Assembly (NCBI GenBank): GCA_902779355.1
Contig: CACZBF010000010.1
Coordinates: 53,427 to 117,426 of the forward strand
Direction: 5' to 3'
Source of the DNA: an uncultured Lachnospiraceae bacterium
GTDB lineage: Bacteria > Bacillota > Clostridia > Lachnospirales > Lachnospiraceae
DNA length: 64,000 nt
Part shown: one piece after another, positions 17,542-26,698 of the stretch
Layout of the letters: each line of letters opens with the position of its first letter
Position numbering within the stretch: the stretch's first letter is position 1
Notes under the pieces: model-generated
What the model was told of the DNA's origin: nothing
The model's database searches: none
Seen by the model: the letters and a program-made list of their open reading frames with translations, nothing else
Position numbers and translations under genes: made by a program

Positions 17542-18471
17542 TTACTGTGTCATGATCTTCTGGACAGTGTCCATTGCTTCCAGACGCTGGGTTGCTTCCC
17601 TTGCCTCTTCGATCGTCTGCTCCTTGGTGTAGGCATTTTCAATCGCATTGAAGTTCTGCAGCGTGCGGTTTGCAACACCGGCTTCGGCTGCCATCTCTTC
17701 ATTCAGCGCGGAGTTGCTTTCTTTGATCTCCTCTGCACGTTTTTCACGAGATGCAATCTCGCTGTCATAAGAATATTTGCTGATCTCGCCGTCACGATAC
17801 ATCTGGGAAAGCTGCTGGTCACTGATACCGGCGTAGGAATTGATCTTGCGATCCGGAGAGTCTTCCCCGACATCCACACGCACAGGCTCGGAGGCCTCCT
17901 GTTTCTCGGGAGCTGCTTTGAGCGCTTCTGCGCGCTTCTCCTGTGCTTCCTGTGCTGCCTTGATCAGCTCCGCGCGTTTCTCTGCGGACTCTTTCAGGCG
18001 GTCAAGCGCATTGTTCTCATTTTTATCCTCGGCGCGTCCACGTTCTTCTCTCGCGCGATCATTTGTCTCATCGACCCGGTTGGCCTCGTCTTTGTTGCGA
18101 TCTGCCGTATCTTTTGCACGATCGATCTGTCCGGCCTGTGCTGCGTCTCCGGTCTCCTTTGCACGCGCATCGGCATCTTCCGTGCGGAAATCATCCTCCG
18201 GCGGAACCGTCTTTGCGGCATCCTTGTCACCGCCGGTCACCTTGACGGAAGACTCCTCTGTCAGCTTTTCCACGCCGGTGGGGCTGGCCTGTACGGTATC
18301 GCCGTCTTCGGAGACGGATACGACATTCTCCAGCTCTTTCTCCGGGGCGTTCGCACGATCCGCCTGTGTGTTGCGGTCATTCTGCGCCTGATCCGGACGA
18401 ACCGGTGTCTGGATCGGAGACGGCTGTGTGATGGGAGAATTGCTGAATCCGTTCATGTTTACATCTGCCAT
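17542..18471 (-). CDS. Acidic, disordered coiled-coil protein of unknown function
   Basis: 309 residues with no family I recognise. The N-terminus is Asn/Pro/Gln-rich (MADVNMNGFSNSPITQPSPI), residues 40-190 are dominated by Asp, Glu, Lys, Arg and Ala with repeated KRAE and RAKDT-like units, and the C-terminal third (about 210-309) is predicted by eye to be alpha-helical, starting INSYAGISDQQLSQMYRDGEI. There is no signal peptide or membrane segment. AAGAAGGGA lies ahead of the ATG. It is transcribed alone, against its neighbours, with a structured leader. A role in motility or secretion is only a thought prompted by the N-terminal style. Confidence 0.75.
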   Translation of the reverse strand: MADVNMNGFSNSPITQPSPIQTPVRPDQAQNDRNTQADRANAPEKELENVVSVSEDGDTVQASPTGVEKLTEESSVKVTGGDKDAAKTVPPEDDFRTEDADARAKETGDAAQAGQIDRAKDTADRNKDEANRVDETNDRAREERGRAEDKNENNALDRLKESAEKRAELIKAAQEAQEKRAEALKAAPEKQEASEPVRVDVGEDSPDRKINSYAGISDQQLSQMYRDGEISKYSYDSEIASREKRAEEIKESNSALNEEMAAEAGVANRTLQNFNAIENAYTKEQTIEEAREATQRLEAMDTVQKIMTQ

Positions 18472-18575
18472 AAGAATCCCTTCTTTCCTGAAAATAAGCC
18501 ATCATGGTTAGGAGCTATGAAACGTCTCGTTTTTCCCTATGATCAAAAATGACGATATAGCTTTAACATAGTATA
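18472..18575 (-). promoter_or_regulatory. Probable promoter and structured leader of the 309-residue protein gene
   Basis: On the minus strand TATACT (complement of 18570-18575) makes a good -10 box; the -35 17 bp upstream is weak (TGGATT). The leader of about 90 nt can form AAACG-AGA-CGTTT and an enclosing AGCTAT/ATAGCT pairing, plus AACCAT/ATGGCT, just ahead of the ribosome site. No known riboswitch class is recognised. Confidence 0.4.
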
Positions 18576-18655
18576 TACGAATTATCTGAAAAAATCCAGT
18601 CTTTTTTTGAAAAGTATCGACAAAAGTTTAAAAATTAAATATGCTTTTAATCAGA

Positions 18656-18684
18656 TTGCGGAATGGGGGCAGAATCGCTATACT
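18656..18684 (+). promoter_or_regulatory. Vegetative promoter of the second glycan block
   Basis: TTGCGG (18656-18661), 17 bp, TATACT (18679-18684). The box lies downstream of the first possible start codon of the open frame (18641), which supports the later start at 18740. Confidence 0.75.
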
Positions 18685-18739
18685 GATAAAAGAGTGTGCA
18701 CGTTGGCAGAAGCCTTTCGATTGCGCACGAGGAGAGGGC

Positions 18740-19798
18740 ATGGCAAAGGTTGACTTATCCATCGTGGTGCCGGTTTATAACGAGGAGCCGGTGATCGTCA
18801 TTTTTTATCTGGCGGTGGAGCAATGTAAAACACAGATCGGTGCTGGGGAAAAAGAACCGATTTCCATAGAATATCTGTTTGTCGACGATGGGTCGACGGA
18901 CGGGACGCTTGCTAAGCTGCAGGAGTTGTCCGATCATGACCCTCATGTGCACTATCTTTCCTTTTCCAGAAATTTCGGCAAAGAAGCGGCAATCTACGCG
19001 GGACTTTCCCATGCGAAGGGTAAGTATACGGCTGTGATGGACGTGGATCTGCAGGATCCGCCGGAGCTTTTGCCCAAGATGTACGCCCTCCTTTCTTCCG
19101 ACGAATGCGATATCGTCTGCAGCCGCAGGGTGTCGAGAAAAGGCGAGCCGAAGATCCGCTCTTTTTGTGCTCGGAGATTTTACAGCATGATGCGGCGGAT
19201 GAGTTCCGCGGATGTGGCGGACGGTGCCAGAGATTATCAGATGATGAACAGGAAGGTGAAAAAAGCGATCCTTTCTGTCGGAGAATACAATCGTTTTTAC
19301 AAAGGCATTTCCGGATGGGTCGGTTTCCGGCGGAAGTGGCTGGAATTTGAAAACCGCGAACGTGTGGCGGGAGAGACGAAGTGGACTTTCGGGAAGCTGT
19401 TCTGGTATGCGATGGAAGGGATGTTTTCGTTTACGACGATGCCGCTTGTCATTGCATCGGTGATCGGATCCGTATTCTGCGGCGTGGCGTTTTTTCTGAT
19501 CCTGTTTATCATCGCAAAAACCTTGATCTTCGGAGATCCGACCTCAGGCTGGCCCTCCATGGTCTGCCTGATCATGATGGTTTCCGGGGTGCAGCTCCTG
19601 TGCATCGGGATCCTTGGGCAGTATCTGGCGAAGACATATCTGGAGACGAAGCGGCGACCGCTTTACCTGATCCGCGAGAAAAAAACACGCGGGAGAAAAA
19701 GGAAGTGTAATGCTTTGTCAGCAGAGAAACAGCCTGCGCCAGGAAAAACGAGATCAGATATACCCCAATCAGAAAACACCATTGCTGCGGAACCGTGA
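18740..19798 (+). CDS. Membrane-bound family 2 glycosyltransferase, DPM1/GtrB-like
   Basis: Enzymes of this type load undecaprenyl phosphate with a single sugar, which is then flipped for glycan decoration. The protein has a GT-A domain (LSIVVPVYNEEPVI, EYLFVDDGSTDGTL, MDVDLQDPPELLP, REGARDYQ-like region) followed by two membrane segments (about 235-260 and 272-297) and a basic tail. ATG 18740 follows GAGGAGAGGG and lies downstream of the promoter. The family normally ends about 30 residues earlier, near PLYLIREKK; the extra tail is read antisense to the acyltransferase gene, which it overlaps by 227 bp. Confidence 0.88.
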   Translation: MAKVDLSIVVPVYNEEPVIVIFYLAVEQCKTQIGAGEKEPISIEYLFVDDGSTDGTLAKLQELSDHDPHVHYLSFSRNFGKEAAIYAGLSHAKGKYTAVMDVDLQDPPELLPKMYALLSSDECDIVCSRRVSRKGEPKIRSFCARRFYSMMRRMSSADVADGARDYQMMNRKVKKAILSVGEYNRFYKGISGWVGFRRKWLEFENRERVAGETKWTFGKLFWYAMEGMFSFTTMPLVIASVIGSVFCGVAFFLILFIIAKTLIFGDPTSGWPSMVCLIMMVSGVQLLCIGILGQYLAKTYLETKRRPLYLIREKKTRGRKRKCNALSAEKQPAPGKTRSDIPQSENTIAAEP

Positions 19799-20696
19799 AG
19801 TTCGTTCCGATCGTCGCGGTGAGATAACCGGAGATCGAAAAGATCAGATGGTGATGGACGAGGAAGAGCTCGTACGAAAGCCCGGATGTATAAAGGAAAA
19901 AGGCGCGCAGCGGTTTGAGCTTGAGCACAAAAGGTGCGATCATATCCAGGAAGACAAAGAAGAACACGCCGGCAAGCGTCGTGGACTGCACCGCAAAAAG
20001 CACCGGAAACGGAAACAGGAAGAAAAACAGCGCCAATCCGAGGGAGAGGAGTCCGATCCATTTTCGTTTCTGCAGGGCGTCGCGGCATCTGAGATATAAA
20101 AATCCGCACCAGAAAGAAAAGATATAAGTCAAAAAGGTTTCTTTGTACATCAGGAAAAATACCGCAAAGATCCCGATCGTCGCGATCCAGAAAAGGCGGC
20201 GATAGAGGAACAGCAAGAGCGGATACAGGACATAAAGGATGATGATAACGCCGAGGAACCACTCGCCGATCAGATAGTAATCATGTTGGAGTCCCAGATA
20301 CTGTGCATAGCCGTCTTCTCCGATCACGGATAACAGGATCAAATACGGCTGACCGCCCCAGGTGATGACGCCGTTTTTGATAGCCGTGGAGACAAAGCAC
20401 ACGATCCAGACGAGATAAAACGCGGGAAAGATGCTCTTCCAGCGTTTCCAGTAAAAGGATTTCAGATCTTTTTTCTGAAGCTCCGGATAATTATGCAGAA
20501 GCGATGCGGCGGACAACATAAAGAAAAGCGCCACGACCGAAAAATGTCCCCAATCTCCGTTCGGACCGAGAGAGGACAGCGGAAAATGATCCCAGCCGGG
20601 AATGATCTCGAACTGACGGATCACATGATAGAGAATGATAAGTAACGCGGAAACCGCGCGAATAAAGTCAAATCCTAAGATACGTTCTTTTTTCAT
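19572..20696 (-). CDS. OafA-type (acyltransferase 3) membrane acyltransferase
   Basis: A polytopic protein of about 374 residues starting ERILGFDFIRAVSALLIILYHV, with the catalytic-His region ending in YHV, then LFFMLSAASL and the SFYWKRWKSIFPAFY segment of acyltransferase 3 proteins, which O-acylate sugars. Upstream in-frame codons at 20708 and 20747 are possible starts, but none has a clear Shine-Dalgarno, and 20747 would place the start within the leader of the divergent gene. The last 75 codons run antisense through the DPM1-like gene, giving an atypical Ser/Pro/Gly-rich tail. Confidence 0.82.
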   Translation of the reverse strand: MKKERILGFDFIRAVSALLIILYHVIRQFEIIPGWDHFPLSSLGPNGDWGHFSVVALFFMLSAASLLHNYPELQKKDLKSFYWKRWKSIFPAFYLVWIVCFVSTAIKNGVITWGGQPYLILLSVIGEDGYAQYLGLQHDYYLIGEWFLGVIIILYVLYPLLLFLYRRLFWIATIGIFAVFFLMYKETFLTYIFSFWCGFLYLRCRDALQKRKWIGLLSLGLALFFFLFPFPVLFAVQSTTLAGVFFFVFLDMIAPFVLKLKPLRAFFLYTSGLSYELFLVHHHLIFSISGYLTATIGTNFTVPQQWCFLIGVYLISFFLAQAVSLLTKHYTSFFSRVFFSRGSGKAVAASSPDMSSPDTAQGSRCTGAAPRKPS

Positions 20697-20747
20697 AGGA
20701 TTCATCATAGAAAACTTTTTATAAAAAAGCAAGGAGAAGTTCCGCAT

Positions 20748-21602
20748 ATGGAATCAAAAGGAAAACCGAAAAAGAAACCGTTGAACATGATCATTCCGCT
20801 TGCCATTCTGGGAGCGCTTCTGGCAGCAGTGCTGATCAGCGTGGGGATTGCAAAGCATGCGTCCAAAACAACGCAGCTCCTGGCGGAAGAGAATGCTGCG
20901 CTCCGGACGGAAGCGGAGGATGCGAAGGCGGCGCTGCTTGCCGCACAGACACCGGAGGCGGATTCGACGTTTGATTATCTTGCGATCGGCAACTCCATCA
21001 CGCAGCACCCTGTGATCGATGACCTGTGGTGGGGCGAATGGGGAATGGCGGCGTCCGATGCGGATCACGACTATTACCATCTGGTCTGCAAAGGAATTGA
21101 GGAAAAGTATCCTGATGCGAATGAACAGGTATTGAATTTCCGGATCTGGGAGGAACCGCCTTACAACCGGGATGATATGTTAAAATATCTGAAGGGTTAT
21201 GTCACGGAAGATCTCGACTACATCACGGTGATGCTCGGCGACAATTATGACCGGAACGAGGATGAAGAGGATGAGGCTTACCGGCAGAGAGCAGAGGCGG
21301 ATTACGGAGATCTGATCCGGAGGTTAAAGGAGATGGCGCCCAACGCGAAGATCGTGCTGATCGGATGCTTCTGGGACAACGTCGTGCTGGACAGTGCGAT
21401 CATGCATGCCTGTGAAAAAGCGGAATGCCCGTTTATCAGTCTCTTTGAGATCCAGGATGACGAGTACCGGGAAGGCAACTGGGAAACCGTAGAAGGAAGC
21501 GATGAAACGGATCATCTCGTGCTCGGGACCGGTGCGGCAGAGCACCCGAATGACAAAGGGATGGCATACATCGCAGAGAAGGTGCTGGATCAGCTGCCAT
21601 AA
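20748..21602 (+). CDS. Membrane-anchored SGNH/GDSL-hydrolase-like protein, copy 2
   Basis: 284 residues with a Lys-rich start, a membrane segment (about 13-35), a short coiled coil and an extracellular domain beginning FDYLAIGNSITQHP (about 76). It matches the 11881 protein in order and in many motifs: WWGEWGMAASDADHDYYHL, the APNAKIVLIG segment and GAAEHPNDKGMAYIAEKV. As there, the residue three before the block V His is Ala instead of Asp, and block III reads MLGDNYD. AAGGAGAAG precedes the ATG. It starts the run of large glycosyltransferases, 12 bp ahead of the next gene. Confidence 0.72.
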   Translation: MESKGKPKKKPLNMIIPLAILGALLAAVLISVGIAKHASKTTQLLAEENAALRTEAEDAKAALLAAQTPEADSTFDYLAIGNSITQHPVIDDLWWGEWGMAASDADHDYYHLVCKGIEEKYPDANEQVLNFRIWEEPPYNRDDMLKYLKGYVTEDLDYITVMLGDNYDRNEDEEDEAYRQRAEADYGDLIRRLKEMAPNAKIVLIGCFWDNVVLDSAIMHACEKAECPFISLFEIQDDEYREGNWETVEGSDETDHLVLGTGAAEHPNDKGMAYIAEKVLDQLP

Positions 21603-21614
21603 AAGTGAGACCAA

Positions 21615-23660
21615 ATGGATAGTTTTTTAAATCAAGATATAACAGAATGGATTGAACAGCGCCAACTTACAGCAGAGGATGAGCTGAAGATGGTGGCTGA
21701 TGTGCGGCTGTTTGCGAGCGACTGGGAGATCAAGGATTTTTCCGGCATTGCGGATAAGGATTCCTACAATCCTTTGTATGCTGGGCAGAGTGAGCGCGTG
21801 AAAGCGCTGAAGACCAAGCCCTACTGGAAGTTCATCAATCCGATCTACCGGCTCTATGCCAACGTGAAAGTGCGCAGTATCCTCTTTTTCCGTATGGATA
21901 AAAAGACGGCCTTTGTGAAGTTAAAGAACAAGATCGCCGTGAAATGGAAGAACAGGAAAACCGTCATCATGCGGAGAAACCGCCGGTTTTTGAAGGGGAT
22001 CGAGCTCTTTGCAGAAGAACGGAAAGAGCAGGAACAGACGGTCTTTTCCAAGGACATCAAAATCTCCGTGATCGTGCCGCTCTATAACACGCCGGAGCGT
22101 TTTCTGCGCGACATGATCGAGTCCGTTCAGGCGCAGACCTTTGCGAACTGGGAGCTGTGTCTTGGCGACGGGAGTGACGAGGCGCACCCCGACGTGGAGT
22201 GGATCGCCTGGGAATATGGCGCGAAGGATAAGCGGATCGTTTACCGCAGACTGGAAAAGAATGAAGGGATCTCCGGCAACACGAATGCCTGCCTTGCTTT
22301 TGCAACCGGCAACTACGTGGCGCTGATGGACCACGATGACATGCTGCATCCTTCTGCTCTGTTTAAGTGCGCGACGGAGATCGAGAAAAACAATGCGGAG
22401 TTTGTCTATACCGATGAGATGACGTTCCAGCGGGATTCGATCAAGAAGATCGTGACGCTTCATTTTAAACCGGCTTACTCCCCGCAGAATCTGAACGGTG
22501 TGAATTACATTACGCATCTGATCGTCTTTAAGAAATCCCTGCTCGATCAGAACGGGGTTTATAATGACGCTTATGACGGGAGTCAGGACCATGACATGAT
22601 CCTGCGCCTGACGACGGCGGCGGCGAAGGTTTCTCATGTGCCGGAGATCCTGTATTTCTGGCGTGTGCATCCGGAGTCGGTATCTGCGGACATCAGCGCG
22701 AAGCCCTATGCGATCGATGCAGGCCGCAGAGCAGTCCATGACAACGAAGCCCGGCTTGGGAGAGAGGCAGAGATCCATTCCTCCTGCATCTGCGCGACGC
22801 ATTACAGATTGGAGTACGTCCTTCCGGAGGAGCCGGAGATTTCGATCGTTGTCATGCATTTCAACGCAGCGAAGCCTTTGGCGAGATTTCTTTCCTCGTT
22901 GGACAAGCGTACGAAATACCGGCATTTTAAGGTTGTGATCGCAGACTGCGGCAGTACGGAAACAGAAGCGTCCGATTTCTTGTCTCTCCTTTCGAAGAAC
23001 GGGATTACGGTGGTGAAGAAAGAGAAAGAAGAGAATCTGCCGCAGTTTTTGAACCGCATCGTGCAGGATCTGCCGACGCCGTATGTGACGTTTTTGGATG
23101 CGGCAACCGAGATCATGGATGAGCTTTGGCTTTCCCGTCTCGTGCAGTATGAGATGCAGCCGGACATCGGTCTGACGGGTTCGCGTCTCACGGATGCTTA
23201 CGGGATGGTGGAAGAGGCGGGCTATATCATCGGCCTCGGCGAGGACGGGATCGCGCTTCCGATCGAGCATAAGAATAATTACAGCGCACCTGGCTACATG
23301 GGACGGATGTACTATGCCCACAATGTCAGCGCCCTTTCGCTTTTTGGAGCGATGGTCTCCAAAGAAAAATGGGAGACGGTCGGCGGTCTTTGTGAGGCGC
23401 TGACGGATCCGGCGTATCTTGGGATCGATCTGTCCCTGCGGTTCCGCGCAAAGGGGATGCAGGTCGTGCTGAATCCCTATGTGATCCAGACGATCACAAA
23501 GCAGCCGCTGGAAGGAATGTTCCCGGAGAATACTTCCCAGCTCCGGTTGGAGCGGGATCAGAGCTTTATGAAGAAAAACTGGGGTGAAGTTCTTGCTGCG
23601 GGCGATCCGTACTATAACCCGCATCTGAACCACGACGGCAGCTTCACCTTTGAGATGTAG
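21615..23660 (+). CDS. Large glycosyltransferase with two GT2 domains, N-terminal one intact
   Basis: 681 residues. After a 145-residue helical N-terminus comes a canonical GT-A domain (ISVIVPLYNTPERFLRD at about 148, GDGSDEAHPD, MDHDDMLHPSAL at about 237, GSQDHDMILRLT at about 320). A second domain (EISIVVMHFNAAKPLARFL at about 408) has lost the metal site: FLDAATEI stands where LLNNDT would be. The C-terminus ends DPYYNPHLNHDG, like many capsule transferases. It forms a pair with the next gene, which has the opposite pattern. No membrane segment is seen, and the Shine-Dalgarno is weak. Confidence 0.86.
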   Translation: MDSFLNQDITEWIEQRQLTAEDELKMVADVRLFASDWEIKDFSGIADKDSYNPLYAGQSERVKALKTKPYWKFINPIYRLYANVKVRSILFFRMDKKTAFVKLKNKIAVKWKNRKTVIMRRNRRFLKGIELFAEERKEQEQTVFSKDIKISVIVPLYNTPERFLRDMIESVQAQTFANWELCLGDGSDEAHPDVEWIAWEYGAKDKRIVYRRLEKNEGISGNTNACLAFATGNYVALMDHDDMLHPSALFKCATEIEKNNAEFVYTDEMTFQRDSIKKIVTLHFKPAYSPQNLNGVNYITHLIVFKKSLLDQNGVYNDAYDGSQDHDMILRLTTAAAKVSHVPEILYFWRVHPESVSADISAKPYAIDAGRRAVHDNEARLGREAEIHSSCICATHYRLEYVLPEEPEISIVVMHFNAAKPLARFLSSLDKRTKYRHFKVVIADCGSTETEASDFLSLLSKNGITVVKKEKEENLPQFLNRIVQDLPTPYVTFLDAATEIMDELWLSRLVQYEMQPDIGLTGSRLTDAYGMVEEAGYIIGLGEDGIALPIEHKNNYSAPGYMGRMYYAHNVSALSLFGAMVSKEKWETVGGLCEALTDPAYLGIDLSLRFRAKGMQVVLNPYVIQTITKQPLEGMFPENTSQLRLERDQSFMKKNWGEVLAAGDPYYNPHLNHDGSFTFEM

Positions 23661-23691
23661 TGGCAAAAAGGAGTCATGAAGGAAACAGGGC

Positions 23692-25590
23692 ATGAATGAT
23701 TTCGATACTGTCAATATGAATAAGCTGCAGAAAGCGAGATACTATCTCCGCGAGTACGGCTGGGAGTATACCAAGAACCGCGCTTTGAAAAAGCTCGGGA
23801 TCAAGGTGCCGGAGGAGAGCGAATATAAGAATTGGCTGCGGAAACGGATGGCGGGTCCGACGGAGCTGGAAGCGCAGAAAAGTGAAACGTTTCCTTTTTA
23901 TCCGACGATCGATGTCGTGATCGACGGGACGAAGGGCCTTTTGGCGGGAAGCGATGCAAAGTCCATGACGTTGGAAGGCAATACCAAGGATCTTTTGCGC
24001 ACGATCAAAAAACAGTCCTACCCTGCGATCGGGGCGATCCGGGAGTTAAAAAAGGGCGACGGCGCCTCTGTAGAGGCGGAACTCAGGAAGTGCAAGGGAG
24101 AAGTGATCGTCTTTGCGCAGGCGGATACGATCCTTTCGCCGGAGCTTTTTTATGAATACGTGAAAGCCTTCAATGAGCATCCCGAAGCGCAGATGATCTA
24201 TACGGATGAGGACTGCGGCACGGCGGACGGAAAGGTGCGGATGCGCCCTTACTTCAAACCCGACATCTCACCGGAGCTCCTTGCTTCTTTCCAATACATC
24301 GGGCCGGTGTTTGCGGTAAAAAAGGAACTTTGTGAGCGGGTTACGGAAGGAGATCTGCCGGAGGACCTCGAGATCCTCGGAAACGGGTGGTATGAAGGCG
24401 TGCTGTTCCTCACGGAATACCTGCAGGCGCAGGAAGAGAAGATCAAGACGCCGGATGACATCGGGACGGTTCATCCCCGGAGTGTCTGTCACATCGCAAA
24501 ACCACTCGTGACACATGTGACAGGCAAAGATTTCACGGGCTTTTATCGGCTGCTGTCCGCGGACCGGAGTGACTATATCAAAAAGCACTTAAGCCGTACA
24601 GGCAGAGAAGGGACAGTGGAGATGTCTGATGTGCCGGGCTTTTTCCATGTACGCTATCAGGTGCCGGATCCCAAACCGCTGGTTTCCGTCCTGATCCCGA
24701 ATAAGGATCACATCGACGATCTAAAGCGGTGTCTTACCTCTTTCCTCGAGACGAATGACTACCCGTCGTATGAGTTTGTCATTGTGGAAAACAACAGCAC
24801 CGAGCCGGAGACCTTCGCGTGGTACGAAAAGACGATAGATGCTTCGTTTGATGCTGCAACTCCTATGGAGGGGCAGATAAAGGACAAGGCGGGACGTTCT
24901 CATCGGATCGTGATCGCGACCTATCAGGGAGGGTTTCAATTTTCCGCGATCAACAACCTCGGCGCAAAATATGCAAAGGGAGAGCTGTTGCTCCTCCTCA
25001 ACAACGACACGCAGATCCGGACAAAAGAGACGATCGGAGAACTTGTCGCAAGCGCGTTGCAGCCTGGTTTCGGCGCGAGCGGCGCGATGCTCTACTATGA
25101 TGACGGGACGATCCAGCATGGCGGCGTGATTTATAAGATCGGCGGCTTTGCGGCAAATGCGCTCTGGAGTCTGACCGACCGTGACGAACGATATTTTCCG
25201 TATTCCGTGACGGCTCATGAGATGAGCGGCTGTACGGCAGCCTGCCTCATGCTGCGGCGCGCGGCTTTTGATGCTGCAGGCGGCTTTGATGAGGAGCTGG
25301 CGGTGGCATTAAACGACGTGGATCTTTGTCTCAAGGTACGGCAGGCGGGTTATAAGATCCTCTTCAATCCCTATGCGAAACTGTACCATTATGAATCCAA
25401 GTCCAGAGGGTCGGAAGAGGAAACGAAGGAAAAACAGGATCGCTTCAACCGGGAGATTTCCTATTTCCAAGGGAAATGGCAGGAAGAGATCGATCGGGGA
25501 GATCCATATTATAATGTGAACCAGACCCTGCACTATGCGAATTATTCGCTCGAGCTCGCAGAGGACAACCGGGGGAGATATCACTGTTGA
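23692..25590 (+). CDS. Large glycosyltransferase with two GT2-like domains, C-terminal one intact
   Basis: 632 residues. The first domain (about 65-290) keeps the layout but not the motifs of GT2: FAQADTILSPELFYEY stands where a DxD would be, and the acceptor loop reads GNGWYEGVLF. The second domain is canonical, with PLVSVLIPNKDHIDDLKRCL (about 329), VENNST, LLLLNNDTQIR (about 432), GGFDEELAVALNDVDLCLK (about 530) and a C-terminal GDPYYNVNQTL. It shares order and length with the previous protein. GAAGGAAA precedes the ATG; the stop overlaps the TTG start of the next gene. Confidence 0.87.
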   Translation: MNDFDTVNMNKLQKARYYLREYGWEYTKNRALKKLGIKVPEESEYKNWLRKRMAGPTELEAQKSETFPFYPTIDVVIDGTKGLLAGSDAKSMTLEGNTKDLLRTIKKQSYPAIGAIRELKKGDGASVEAELRKCKGEVIVFAQADTILSPELFYEYVKAFNEHPEAQMIYTDEDCGTADGKVRMRPYFKPDISPELLASFQYIGPVFAVKKELCERVTEGDLPEDLEILGNGWYEGVLFLTEYLQAQEEKIKTPDDIGTVHPRSVCHIAKPLVTHVTGKDFTGFYRLLSADRSDYIKKHLSRTGREGTVEMSDVPGFFHVRYQVPDPKPLVSVLIPNKDHIDDLKRCLTSFLETNDYPSYEFVIVENNSTEPETFAWYEKTIDASFDAATPMEGQIKDKAGRSHRIVIATYQGGFQFSAINNLGAKYAKGELLLLLNNDTQIRTKETIGELVASALQPGFGASGAMLYYDDGTIQHGGVIYKIGGFAANALWSLTDRDERYFPYSVTAHEMSGCTAACLMLRRAAFDAAGGFDEELAVALNDVDLCLKVRQAGYKILFNPYAKLYHYESKSRGSEEETKEKQDRFNREISYFQGKWQEEIDRGDPYYNVNQTLHYANYSLELAEDNRGRYHC

Positions 25591-26684
25591 GCAGCAAGGC
25601 GTTATGGAAGAAATACATCGAGATTCCGGAAGGGCATCGCAGCATTTTTGATTTTTTGCGTGTGATCTCCTGCATCGGCATCATCGGATTGCACGTGACC
25701 GGCGACCGGACGGAGCCGCTGGGGCTCTTTATGGAAGCGGTGTTCCGCATTTCGCTCCCCATGTTTTTCCTCCTGAGCGGGGTGTTGATCCTGACCTCCA
25801 AGAAGGAGATGAAGATCGGTGCGTTTTACTTAAACCGCTTTGAAAAGATCGGGATTCCGATCATCGTGTATCTTTTGTATTATACCTGCTGGATCATTCA
25901 GGGACATCCGATCCTGGAGCTCCCGACGGTGCAGAGTGCATCGACGTTTATCGGTCTGATCCCCTCTGCGATTTCCTGGAACCTGAACGGACCGCTGTAT
26001 TTTCATATGTGGTTTCTCTATGAGATCATCGGGATTTACCTCGTGATGCCGTTCCTAAAAAAAGGACTGAACGCCATGAGTGACGGGTATCTCAAGGCTC
26101 TGGCAGTTGTGATCCTGATTATGATGTGCTGCACGGATTATCTGACGGCGTTCGGACAGGGCTTTGCGATCACCAATTACTTTGCATTCTGGATTATCTA
26201 TCCGATCTTTGGATACATCCTGATGCAGGAGTTTAGTAAACGTCATTATCGCGGGATTGCCATCGTCGGCGCGATCTTTTTCACAGGTGCGTTTCTGGCA
26301 AAAGTATTTTTCCCGGGCTTTACGGGGAGGGTCGCCAATTACTACGACCTCGCGCCGCATATGATCTTGACGGTCTGTGGCGCATTTGCACTGGTGATGC
26401 TGCTGGAGAAACCCTTGACACACTTCCGCTGGTGGAATGTGCTGATGAAGCGGCTTTCCCGTTACACGTTCGGGATCTACCTGATCCACGGATACATCAT
26501 CAGCTGGTGGAGAGTGGCGCAGGGCACAAATAACGGCACGGTCCTCGGGACGATACGCTCGGTCACCGGCGTGTTCTTTTTATCGCTCCTGTTCACGCTG
26601 GTATTCGATAACTTAATCACGTTTCCGTTGGAGAAATTATTTCATTTCTTAACGCATAGAAAAAAAGAGACACAAACAGAGTAA
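25587..26684 (+). CDS. Acyltransferase 3 family membrane protein
   Basis: 365 residues, mostly hydrophobic, with about ten membrane segments. FDFLRVISCIGIIGLHV (about 22) carries the catalytic-type Arg and His of acyltransferase 3 proteins, followed by LPMFFLLSGVLIL and FEKIGIPIIVYLLYY; SRYTFGIYLIHGYII (about 290) is the usual late helix. The start is TTG, overlapping the previous stop by TTGA and preceded by GGGGGAG at good distance. A role in acetyl or succinyl decoration of the glycan made by the two preceding enzymes is likely, though the acyl group is unknown. Confidence 0.88.
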   Translation: MSSKALWKKYIEIPEGHRSIFDFLRVISCIGIIGLHVTGDRTEPLGLFMEAVFRISLPMFFLLSGVLILTSKKEMKIGAFYLNRFEKIGIPIIVYLLYYTCWIIQGHPILELPTVQSASTFIGLIPSAISWNLNGPLYFHMWFLYEIIGIYLVMPFLKKGLNAMSDGYLKALAVVILIMMCCTDYLTAFGQGFAITNYFAFWIIYPIFGYILMQEFSKRHYRGIAIVGAIFFTGAFLAKVFFPGFTGRVANYYDLAPHMILTVCGAFALVMLLEKPLTHFRWWNVLMKRLSRYTFGIYLIHGYIISWWRVAQGTNNGTVLGTIRSVTGVFFLSLLFTLVFDNLITFPLEKLFHFLTHRKKETQTE

Positions 26685-26698
26685 GGAGAGTGAAGACT

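Noticed and set aside
18641..18739. Earlier start for the DPM1-like transferase
   Set aside because: The promoter lies downstream of this codon, and the extra residues do not match the family.
21921..23714. 597-residue minus-strand open frame
   Set aside because: It is antisense to a clear glycosyltransferase and shows no motif or ribosome site.
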